NCBI GenBank assembly: GCA_002344885.1
Contig: DDUQ01000136.1
Coordinates: forward strand, 1 to 6,410
Direction: 5' to 3'
From: Comamonadaceae bacterium UBA2334
GTDB lineage: Bacteria > Pseudomonadota > Gammaproteobacteria > Burkholderiales > Burkholderiaceae_C
DNA: 6,410 bases
The position numbers and the translations under genes were made by a program. Of the stretch, positions 1 through 4,664 are shown one piece after another. Numbering within the stretch: position 1 is the stretch's first letter; each line of letters opens with the position of its first letter. The notes below the pieces were generated by a model that saw only the letters and a list, made by a program, of their open reading frames with translations, was not told the origin of the DNA and made no database searches.

Positions 1-158
1 GGGAATTGCTGTCGAACTCGGGTGCACCATGATCGTGCCATTGGTGTAGAAGTTGATATGTGCTTATTCATAGAATATGAGCTGATGAAAACTATTGATC
101 TCTCTAGTTTCTAAGCAATTTCCATTTCATTTTTCTATACCAAGCTGATCTCAAACTC
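1..158. other. AT-rich left margin, no gene called
   Basis: No convincing gene is visible here. The first 60 bases are richer in GC than the next 180, which are about one third GC by hand count, so the very edge may be the end of a gene cut by the window. Plus-strand reading frames run in from the edge and stop at 47-49 (15 codons) and at 112-114 (37 codons). A minus-strand frame opens with an ATG at 71-69 and runs off the edge after about 23 codons. None has a recognisable motif or a good ribosome binding site. I saw no tRNA fragment or Tn3-type terminal repeat here. Confidence 0.4.
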
Positions 159-243
159 TGTCTACTTCAAGTACACGCTAAATAGACAGTTTAGAAAGAC
201 CTGAAATGTGTCTATTTAGGGTGCATGAATGCATTAATTGACA
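159..243 (+). promoter_or_regulatory. Putative resolvase res site (subsites I and II)
   Basis: Two inverted pairs of TGTC-type half-sites lie upstream of the resolvase gene. Subsite I would be 159-188, with TGTCTACTT on the left and AAATAGACA on the right. Subsite II would be 209-243, with TGTCTATTT on the left and AATTGACA on the right. The lengths, 30 and 35 bp, and the centre-to-centre distance of about 52-53 bp resemble Tn3/gamma-delta res sites, where sites I and II are 28 and 34 bp and about 53 bp apart. By that model strand exchange would occur near the centre of subsite I, around 172-174. A further half-site, AAATAGACA at 268-276, could belong to subsite III, but its partner is unclear. 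Function is inferred from layout. Confidence 0.6.
178..219. repeat. Perfect 11-bp inverted repeat CTAAATAGACA / TGTCTATTTAG
   Basis: The arms are 178-188 and 209-219, separated by 20 bp. The core of the motif, AAATAGACA, recurs at 268-276 in the same orientation as the left arm. A one-mismatch reverse copy, TGTCTACTT, lies at 159-167. Four related copies within 120 bp in alternating orientation look like repeated protein-binding half-sites rather than an RNA hairpin. The arms include the right half of putative subsite I and the left half of subsite II. Confidence 0.8.
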
Positions 244-265
244 AATTCCAGAATAACTCTAGAAT
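238..265 (+). promoter_or_regulatory. Sigma-70 promoter for the resolvase gene
   Basis: The -35 hexamer TTGACA at 238-243 is a perfect consensus. A 16-bp spacer leads to TAGAAT at 260-265, which matches five of six positions of TATAAT. Transcription would start near 272, giving a leader of about 35 nt before the preferred ATG at 307. The -35 hexamer lies in the right half-site of putative res subsite II, and the half-site AAATAGACA (268-276) covers the predicted start point. A resolvase bound there would block its own promoter, as known for Tn3-family resolvases. Confidence 0.65.
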
Positions 266-296
266 TCAAATAGACACTTGAAACCACTATTTGAAT
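264..296. repeat. Perfect 10-bp inverted repeat between promoter and resolvase start
   Basis: The arms are ATTCAAATAG (264-273) and CTATTTGAAT (287-296), separated by 13 bp. The right arm ends immediately before the GGAG ribosome binding site. The left arm overlaps both the -10 region and the AAATAGACA half-site. If transcription starts near 272 the left arm is barely in the mRNA, so a DNA operator, possibly resolvase subsite III, is more likely than an RNA hairpin. Confidence 0.65.
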
Positions 297-300
297 GGAG
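297..300 (+). promoter_or_regulatory. Ribosome binding site deciding the resolvase start
   Basis: GGAG lies 6 nt before the ATG at 307. The alternative in-frame ATG at 295 lies on top of this motif and has no purine-rich element upstream. The spacing favours translation from 307. Confidence 0.7.
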
Positions 301-306
301 TATGAA

Positions 307-906
307 ATGGTTACCAAGAAGACAAACGGCGGTGACGGCAAGCGCATCGGCTATGTTCGCGTCAGTAGCGTCGATCAGAACGATGCTCGCCAGCTCGACG
401 GCATAGAGCTAGACAAGATTTTCGCCGACAAGGCCAGCGGCAAAAATACTGACCGTCCACAAATGCAAGCCATGCTCGAATTTGTGCGCGAAGGAGACCA
501 AATCTATGTGCACAGCATGGACAGACTATCTCGCAGCTTGCGGGATTTACAAGACGTGGTTGAGCGGCTGACTGCTAAGGGCATCAGCGTGACGTTTGTG
601 AAGGAAAACTTGCGGTTTGATCCCCTAACAACCGGCACCGATGCGCACCAGACGGCGTATTCAACGCTTATGCTGCAATTGTTGGGTGCTGTTGGTCAAT
701 TTGAACGTGCGCTGATAAAGGAACGCCAGCGAGAGGGCATCGTCATCGCCAAGACAAAGAACGTTTACAAAGGTAGAAAGAAAGCACTAGATAAAGCCGA
801 AATCGCACGGTTGAAAAAAATGGCAGCAGATGGCTTGTCAAAAGTTGAGATTGCGGAGACGCTTGGCATCTCTCGGGCTAGCGTCTATGTGTATTTAAAT
901 GCCTGA
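307..906 (+). CDS. Serine recombinase, Tn21/Tn501-type resolvase (TnpR-like)
   Basis: This is a small serine recombinase that would cut and rejoin DNA at paired res sites through a phosphoserine intermediate. Counting from the ATG at 307 (199 aa), the N-terminal catalytic domain opens with IGYVRVSS, giving Arg18 and the nucleophile Ser20. It continues with DKASGK (41-46), REGD (61-64) and the HSMDRLSR motif, whose arginines are Arg73 and Arg76. The long E helix, with QFERALIKERQREG, follows at about 131-144. A GRKK linker precedes a C-terminal helix-turn-helix at about 175-197. The protein closely resembles Tn21/Tn501 TnpR as I remember it, at normal length. The segment after KENL appears about 7 residues longer than in those proteins. 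An in-frame ATG at 295 would add four residues, but the GGAG motif favours 307. The gene has its own promoter and a res-like site upstream. No Tn3 transposase is near, so this may be a transposon remnant or a multimer-resolution module of the host element. Confidence 0.92.
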   Translation: MVTKKTNGGDGKRIGYVRVSSVDQNDARQLDGIELDKIFADKASGKNTDRPQMQAMLEFVREGDQIYVHSMDRLSRSLRDLQDVVERLTAKGISVTFVKENLRFDPLTTGTDAHQTAYSTLMLQLLGAVGQFERALIKERQREGIVIAKTKNVYKGRKKALDKAEIARLKKMAADGLSKVEIAETLGISRASVYVYLNA

Positions 907-922
907 ATTGGCATAGTTTCAA

Positions 923-938
923 TCGGCTTCCAAGCCGA
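923..938. repeat. Short perfect palindrome TCGGCTT-CC-AAGCCGA
   Basis: The arms are 7 bp, at 923-929 and 932-938, with a 2-nt centre. It starts 17 nt after the resolvase stop codon. The transcript could fold into a hairpin, but no run of T follows, so it is not a typical intrinsic terminator. It may slow RNA decay or bind a protein. Confidence 0.5.
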
Positions 939-958
939 CCAGCCAATGACGAACAATC

Positions 959-976
959 GCCTGCCATATGGCAGGC
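959..976. repeat. 18-bp perfect palindrome centred on an ATG
   Basis: GCCTGCCATATGGCAGGC reads the same on both strands. The ATG at 968-970, the first possible start of the next gene, lies at its centre. As DNA it could be an operator. As RNA it would form a strong hairpin that hides that ATG. If translation really starts at the next in-frame ATG (992), the palindrome sits 15 nt upstream in the leader. No T-run follows, so it is not a standard terminator. Confidence 0.65.
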
Positions 977-1630
977 TACATAAGCACGTATATGAGCGAC
1001 GAAAAACTCAAGGTATTACTCGAACGGTCTGGTGGGTTTCAAGCTGATGTACACGAATTTGCCAGCGGTTTGATTCCTGCTGACGGTAAGCGGTACTTGG
1101 TTGCCTTCCAAGCTGGGATGCTTTCTTTGGAACATGCCACCGGTGCACTCGTTCTTATCAGTCGAGGTTACTACCCTTCAGCTTTCACCCTGATGCGGCC
1201 CCAATTTGAAAGTTTGGTTCGTGGAATCTGGCTGCTGTATGCAGCCAGTGATACATGGGTCGAGAAGCTCAGTGAGCCGCTGACTGTGGAGAGTGCGAAG
1301 CGGGCCAATGAGGGTTTGATGCTGGCCGAAATGTTGAAGGAACTTGAGAAAAGCAGCACGGCCCCCGCGCCTATCGTTGAGCAACTTAAGCAGTACCGCG
1401 ACGTGACTTGGAAGGCTATGAACAGTTACACCCACGGCGGTCTTCATCCGTTATCTCGAACGCTCGTTGGTTACCCTGCCCAACTAACTTACGACGTTGT
1501 ACGAAATTCCAACGCAATAGTGGCACTCGCCACCCAACTGATTGCCATCTTGACTGGTAACCCACACAACATGGAACACGTAAGGCGATTCCATATTGAA
1601 TACTCAGACTGCCTTCCGATCTTGCATTGA
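968..1630 (+). CDS. Uncharacterised protein resembling the DUF6988/DUF5677 group
   Basis: The function is unknown. The 220-residue protein appears mostly helical and cytoplasmic, with no signal peptide or obvious membrane segment. Recognisable features are LEHATGALVLISRGYYPSA (54-72), the run RPQFESLVRGIWLLY (77-91), and W148 followed by SYTHGG (153-158). This 'RPxFE..VRG.WL ... YTHGG' pattern recalls the DUF6988 and DUF5677 families, from memory and unverified. Their arrangement of helices with a late conserved His resembles HEPN-type proteins, but I see no clear HEPN Rx4-6H motif. The start is uncertain. The ATG at 968 lies in an 18-bp palindrome, and the ATG at 992 (MSDEKLKV) is an alternative. 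Neither has a good ribosome binding site. The stop is 29 bp before the ATG of the DUF1643 gene, suggesting a two-gene unit. Lower GC than the core genes indicates accessory DNA. Confidence 0.8.
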   Translation: MAGYISTYMSDEKLKVLLERSGGFQADVHEFASGLIPADGKRYLVAFQAGMLSLEHATGALVLISRGYYPSAFTLMRPQFESLVRGIWLLYAASDTWVEKLSEPLTVESAKRANEGLMLAEMLKELEKSSTAPAPIVEQLKQYRDVTWKAMNSYTHGGLHPLSRTLVGYPAQLTYDVVRNSNAIVALATQLIAILTGNPHNMEHVRRFHIEYSDCLPILH

Positions 1631-1659
1631 GGCAGCTTTTGATTTCAAAGATCAATCAA

Positions 1660-2172
1660 ATGCGTTATCTACACATAAAGAACGTTTCCGCCATCGCAGA
1701 CTTTTCAACGGAGGCTGGAGTTCGGTATCGGTATCGTCTCGAAGTCAAGAAACATGGTGCAACGGAATCCTCGAAAACCGTCTGCGTTGTTATGCAGAAT
1801 CCCAGTTACGCCGGGGCAGAAGAGGCTGACAAGTCAGTGCAATTTCTTGAAAAGAATATCTTTGAGCTTAACCTACCAGAATTTGATAACGTTGGGCGCC
1901 TTATTGTGGTTAACCAGTTTGCTCGCATACAGACCAACGACTTTGAAGGCCTGCCCTCGGATATTGGCTCCCGGAATGATCAAGCTATTGCTGCGGCGAT
2001 TATGGAATCCGAAATAGTTGTCATTGCATGGGGTTCAAGCAATCGTTTTCATTCCCGCAAGGAACACGTGCTTGATTTGCTCAAGCGGCAACAGGGGAAG
2101 CACCTTTACCAGACGAAGATGCATCCCTCCCGAGGTCGCTACGCTGGCTTCATCATGCCGCTTCAACTTTAA
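1660..2172 (+). CDS. DUF1643 domain protein
   Basis: The molecular function of DUF1643 proteins is not known to me. From the ATG at 1660 (170 aa), family-like features appear in order. VCVVMQNPSYAG (41-52) matches the family's 'MLNPSxA' signature. LIVVNQFARIQTN (81-93) matches 'VVNLFAxRxT'. IGSRND (102-107) follows, then VVIAWGSS (120-127), a common beta strand ending in WG. HPSRGRY (155-161) ends the domain, where relatives often have a KHPLYL-like end. There is no signal peptide or membrane segment. I prefer the ATG at 1660 because AAAGA lies 8 nt upstream. A TTG at 1627 would add 11 residues and overlap the preceding stop as TTGA, which would imply translational coupling. Its close position behind the DUF6988-like gene suggests co-expression as element cargo. 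It converges on the integrase gene, 74 bp away, and no clear terminator is visible between them. Confidence 0.85.
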   Translation: MRYLHIKNVSAIADFSTEAGVRYRYRLEVKKHGATESSKTVCVVMQNPSYAGAEEADKSVQFLEKNIFELNLPEFDNVGRLIVVNQFARIQTNDFEGLPSDIGSRNDQAIAAAIMESEIVVIAWGSSNRFHSRKEHVLDLLKRQQGKHLYQTKMHPSRGRYAGFIMPLQL

Positions 2173-2246
2173 ACCTTTGTTTCAGTGGACACCCCAGCAG
2201 GCCCCGTTGATCTGATGCGACATTCACCGTGGCAATGGCGAAACAT

Positions 2247-3362
2247 TTAAGTCGTTTCTTGCTTTGGCAAGGTACCAAACTTTTTGGCGTTCATGCTTCG
2301 CACTACATCGTCGATATGCGACGTTGCAAGGTGTGAATATCGTTCTGTCATCTTGGTGGTTTGGTGCCCAAGTACCTTGCTGATTGAGAGCAAGCTAGCC
2401 CCGTCCATCGCAAGGTAACTTGCTGTGGTGTGCCTCAAGTCGTGAAAACGAAATTCCTCGATGGCAGCAGCCTTCAGTGCCGAGAGCCATGGCTTGCGCA
2501 GATCGACTGGTTGCTCAGCATCGACTGAACTCGGAAATATCAGGCCAACGGCTGGTTTGCCCTTGTTGGCCTCAACCACCACTTTTCGACGAGCTTCCAG
2601 AAGTTCGAGGGCAGGGGAGGTGATAAGCACTGACCGCGCCTTGTCGTTCTTGGTTTTGGTCAGGTGAACTCGCGTGAAGTTTTGCTCTGCCGATTCATGA
2701 ATGTCCTGCCAGCGCATACCCATGATTTCGCCCTTGCGCATGCCAGTGGAGATAGCCAGCAAAACCACCAAATAGAGGTCAGGGTTGCGTGATGCTTTGC
2801 ACGCAGCAAGCAAGTCTGCCCGTTCCTGGTCTGTGAGGTAGCGTGTCCGCTCGTTCTTGATCTTTGGTCGTTGCACGTTTTCAACGGGTGACGACTCGCA
2901 CCAGTGCCACTGCTTTCGGGCCACTGTGAATGCATGTGACAAGGCCATCATGTACCGCATCACTGTTGCTGGCGCTGGTGGTGTGCCGAGCCGCGTCTTC
3001 GTTTTTTTGAACTTGTCGATGCTCCGTGTCACAACGTCAGTTGTGACTTCAGACAGTGCGTAGGGGCCAAGCTCGTCAATCCACCACGCAATATGAGTCT
3101 TATGGTCTTTGCCGCCGCCTGCTTTGTCGATCAACACGGTGTCTCGATAACGTTCCAGCATCTGACGCATGGTGTGCTTGCTGGCTAAACTTTTTCGAAT
3201 GGTCATTCCAGTCCGGATTTCGGTTTCAGTCTGGATGGCCCATTGTTTTGCGTCGGTCTTTCGCAGGAAAGTCTTCGACTGGGGCGGGTAGCCTTGAATA
3301 CGGACTTGAGCTTGGTAGCTCACTTTGCCGTTCTGGTCTTTGCGTTCGCGGATTGCAGCCAT
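2247..3362 (-). CDS. Tyrosine recombinase / site-specific integrase
   Basis: This enzyme would insert and excise the element at the tRNA-Thr gene by strand exchange through a phosphotyrosine. The 371-residue protein has three expected parts. Residues 1-60 look like an N-terminal arm-binding domain (KVSYQAQVRIQG, KTFLRKTDAKQWA). Residues about 65-165 form the SAM-like core-binding domain. The C-terminal catalytic domain follows, with Arg209 in STGMRKGE, Lys238 in TKTKND, His307 and Arg310 in HDLRHT, His333 in LGHQ, and Tyr342 in ERYSHL. All catalytic positions are present, so it is probably active. The length is typical of phage and island integrases. It is transcribed away from the tRNA on the same strand, so readthrough from the tRNA promoter could contribute to its expression. 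I see no strong ribosome binding site or clear promoter in front of the ATG. No excisionase-like gene was recognised. Confidence 0.95.
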   Translation of the reverse strand: MAAIRERKDQNGKVSYQAQVRIQGYPPQSKTFLRKTDAKQWAIQTETEIRTGMTIRKSLASKHTMRQMLERYRDTVLIDKAGGGKDHKTHIAWWIDELGPYALSEVTTDVVTRSIDKFKKTKTRLGTPPAPATVMRYMMALSHAFTVARKQWHWCESSPVENVQRPKIKNERTRYLTDQERADLLAACKASRNPDLYLVVLLAISTGMRKGEIMGMRWQDIHESAEQNFTRVHLTKTKNDKARSVLITSPALELLEARRKVVVEANKGKPAVGLIFPSSVDAEQPVDLRKPWLSALKAAAIEEFRFHDLRHTTASYLAMDGASLLSISKVLGHQTTKMTERYSHLATSHIDDVVRSMNAKKFGTLPKQETT

Positions 3363-3421
3363 GTGGGGTTTCTTGTGTGGTCAGCGAAAGGTGACGGCAC
3401 AAAAACTGGCTGGAGAGACAA

Positions 3422-3435
3422 GTCCATTGATGGAC
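3422..3435. promoter_or_regulatory. Operator-like palindrome GTCCAT-TG-ATGGAC
   Basis: A 14-bp sequence has perfect 6-bp arms around a TG centre, about 60 bp upstream of the integrase start codon. It lies inside the 45-bp spacer of the larger inverted repeat 3393-3402/3448-3457. It could bind a dimeric regulator of the integrase gene or an architectural protein. No binding protein is identified. Confidence 0.4.
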
Positions 3436-3495
3436 AGTGTTGCCGTGTTGTGCCGTCTACTGTGACTTGAGTGTGACAGGAGACTGCACTTGGGG

Positions 3496-3518
3496 CAACG
3501 ACGACTCGTAAGTCGTTG
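3496..3518 (-). repeat. Hairpin just past the tRNA 3' end
   Basis: CAACGAC (3496-3502) and GTCGTTG (3512-3518) are perfect inverted copies. An alternative pairing uses ACGACT (3501-3506) and AGTCGT (3511-3516) with a CGTA loop. It lies 7 nt beyond the encoded CCA of the tRNA. On the tRNA strand no T-run follows, so it is at best an atypical terminator. It may instead be part of the attachment site or a processing signal for the tRNA precursor. Confidence 0.45.
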
Positions 3519-3525
3519 ATTTTAT

Positions 3526-3601
3526 TGGTGCCGGAAAGAGGAATCGAACCCCCGACCTTCTCATTACGAATGAGCTGCTCTACCGACTGAGCTACACCGG
3601 C
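3526..3601 (-). tRNA. tRNA-Thr, anticodon CGT
   Basis: A complete 76-nt cloverleaf is visible on the minus strand. The acceptor stem starts GCCGGTG. The D arm is GCTC-AGTCGGTA-GAGC. The anticodon loop is TTCGTAA with CGT as positions 34-36 (plus-strand 3566-3568), and the T loop carries TTCGATT. The gene ends with discriminator A and an encoded CCA. It reads ACG threonine codons and closely resembles E. coli thrW as I remember it, including the mismatch at the top of the anticodon stem (27-43). It starts 11 bp after the fbp stop codon. The integrase next to its 3' end marks it as the likely insertion site of the element. The gene is intact, so integration rebuilt or spared it. Confidence 0.97.
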
Positions 3602-3611
3602 GAAGCCTTAG

Positions 3612-3639
3612 ATTATAGCTCGTTGTGATAGGCGGTCAC
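3612..3639 (-). promoter_or_regulatory. Probable tRNA-Thr promoter overlapping the fbp stop
   Basis: On the minus strand a perfect TATAAT lies at 3617-3612, 10 nt before the mature tRNA 5' end. A 16-bp spacer separates it from GTGACC at 3639-3634, which matches four of six positions of TTGACA. Transcription would begin about 3-5 nt before the mature tRNA. The fbp stop codon TAA is contained in the -10 hexamer. The -35 match is modest, so this rests mainly on the -10 and its position. Confidence 0.55.
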
Positions 3640-4620
3640 GCGGTCAACTTCATTCTTGGACCCCAGGAAAACCGGGACGCGCTGGTGGAGTTTGGTGACC
3701 GGTACGTCCAGCATGCGTTGCTTGCCATTTGTTGCCGCGCCGCCAGCCTGTTCCACCAGCCAGGCCATGGGGTTGGCTTCGTACATCAGGCGCAGCTTGC
3801 CGGCTTTGTCGGGTTCGCGCTTGTCCCAGGGGTACATGAACACGCCGCCACGGGTCAGGATGCGGTGTACATCGGCCACCATGCTGGCGACCCAGCGCAT
3901 GTTGAAGTCCTTCTCGCGAGGGCCTTCTTTGCCTTGAAGGCATTCGTCAACGTAGCGCTTCACGGGGGGTGCCCAGTGGCGCATGTTGCTCATGTTGATG
4001 GCGAATTCCTTGGTGTCGGCCGGAATCTGCACGTTCTCGTCGGTCAGCACGAACGAGCCCTGTTCGCGGTCAAGCGTGAACATCACCACGCCGTCGCCCA
4101 CGGTCAGCACCAGGGTGGTCTGTGGGCCATACACGCAGTAGCCTGCGGCCACCTGCCGGTTGCCGGTTTGCAGGAAATCGGCTTCCTCCACACCCCGGTC
4201 GCCTTCGGGCTTTTTCAGGACGCTGAAGATGGTGCCGATGCTGACATTCACGTCGATGTTGCTGGAGCCATCGAGTGGATCGAACAGCAGCAGGTATTCG
4301 CCTTGAGGGTAGCGGTTGGGCACCACGTAGATGCTGTCCATTTCCTCCGAAGCCATGGCCGCCAGGTGGCCGCCCCATTCGTTGGCCTCGATCAGCACCT
4401 CGTTGGCAATGATGTCGAGCTTCTTCTGCATCTCGCCCTGAACGTTCTCGGATTCGGCCCCACCCAGCACGCCGCCCAGCGCGCCTTTGTTGACAGCCTG
4501 GCTGATGCGCTTGCAGGCGCGAGCCACCACTTCCAGCAGCAAGCGCAGGTGTGGTTCGATGTGACCTTTTTCGCGTTGTTGTTCGACTAGGTAGCGGGTC
4601 AGTGAAACTTTGCCTGCCAT
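3613..4620 (-). CDS. fbp: Class 1 fructose-1,6-bisphosphatase
   Basis: The enzyme hydrolyses fructose 1,6-bisphosphate to fructose 6-phosphate and phosphate in gluconeogenesis, in the cytoplasm. Its 335 residues match the usual class 1 length. SEEMDS (91-96) and FDPLDGSSNIDVNVSIGTIF (113-132) give the metal-binding acids, including Glu93, Asp114 and Asp117. MRWVASMVADVHRIL (241-255), GGVFMYPWD (258-266) and KLRLMYEANPMAWLVEQAGG (275-294) form the sugar-phosphate site, with Glu281 as another metal ligand. AAGGAG lies 6 nt before the ATG, fixing the start. It follows pepN on the same strand after 44 bp and is probably co-transcribed with it. Its last codons overlap the likely tRNA-Thr promoter. 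High GC and an intact frame mark it as core genome, unaffected by the neighbouring insertion. Confidence 0.98.
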   Translation of the reverse strand: MAGKVSLTRYLVEQQREKGHIEPHLRLLLEVVARACKRISQAVNKGALGGVLGGAESENVQGEMQKKLDIIANEVLIEANEWGGHLAAMASEEMDSIYVVPNRYPQGEYLLLFDPLDGSSNIDVNVSIGTIFSVLKKPEGDRGVEEADFLQTGNRQVAAGYCVYGPQTTLVLTVGDGVVMFTLDREQGSFVLTDENVQIPADTKEFAINMSNMRHWAPPVKRYVDECLQGKEGPREKDFNMRWVASMVADVHRILTRGGVFMYPWDKREPDKAGKLRLMYEANPMAWLVEQAGGAATNGKQRMLDVPVTKLHQRVPVFLGSKNEVDRVTAYHNEL

Positions 4621-4626
4621 GTGGTT

Positions 4627-4632
4627 CTCCTT
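4627..4632 (-). promoter_or_regulatory. Ribosome binding site of fbp
   Basis: AAGGAG on the minus strand, 6 nt before the fbp ATG, is a near-ideal Shine-Dalgarno sequence. It lies within the 44-bp pepN-fbp gap, which leaves little room for a separate promoter and supports joint transcription. Confidence 0.8.
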
Positions 4633-4664
4633 GAAAGTTCGGTGTGTGCGACGGGTAGGTGGGT

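Larger units (their letters stand above)
1..3525. mobile_element. Part of an integrative element (genomic island or prophage remnant) next to tRNA-Thr(CGT)
   Basis: Three observations support an integrated element. A complete tyrosine integrase gene lies 163 bp from the 3' end of a tRNA gene. The intervening DNA is full of short repeats. GC content is lower than in the core genes to the right. tRNA 3' ends are the classic targets of such integrases, and the thrW tRNA-Thr(CGT) gene of enterobacteria is a known target of P22-like phages and islands. The element probably starts at or just inside the tRNA 3' end and extends left beyond the window. I found no second copy of the tRNA 3' end in positions 1-3525, so the other boundary is not seen. 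Cargo in view is a serine resolvase with a res-like site and two uncharacterised genes. No phage structural, replication or conjugation gene is visible, so the class of element is undetermined. Confidence 0.6.
3363..3525. promoter_or_regulatory. Putative attachment-site arm with clustered short repeats
   Basis: The gap between the integrase start and the tRNA 3' end holds several repeat families. A perfect 10-bp inverted repeat has arms GACGGCACAA (3393-3402) and TTGTGCCGTC (3448-3457). TGCCGT also occurs twice in tandem, at 3441-3446 and 3451-3456, 10 bp apart. TGTGAC occurs at 3461-3466 and 3472-3477, 11 bp apart. Spacing by one helical turn on one face of DNA is typical of arm-type sites for integrase and its helper proteins. 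Their role is inferred from position. Confidence 0.55.

Noticed and set aside
1..60. Possible tRNA fragment or second attachment site at the left edge (TCGAAC, TGCACCA)
   Set aside because: Only a few scattered bases agree with the tRNA-Thr 3' end, there is no continuous repeat, and no T arm or acceptor stem can be folded.
1..71. Minus-strand frame from an ATG at 71 running off the left edge
   Set aside because: Only about 23 codons are visible, without a ribosome binding site or motif, and two plus-strand frames are also open here.
178..296. CRISPR-like array from the repeated AAATAGACA motif
   Set aside because: The copies are only 9-11 bp, alternate in orientation and have unequal spacing. 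This fits recombinase half-sites, not CRISPR repeats.
2173..2246. Bidirectional terminator between the convergent DUF1643 and integrase genes
   Set aside because: I could not find a stable stem followed by a T-run on either strand. Only weak partial pairings are present.
3429..3477. Integrase promoter on the minus strand (TTGCCC with a distant CACACT, or TTGTCT)
   Set aside because: The best -10 candidates match only about three of six bases, too weak to call.
3625..4590. Long plus-strand open frame (321 codons) opposite fbp
   Set aside because: It is the antisense shadow of a clear, full-length fbp gene in GC-rich DNA. Its His/Val/Ala-rich translation has no recognisable domain.
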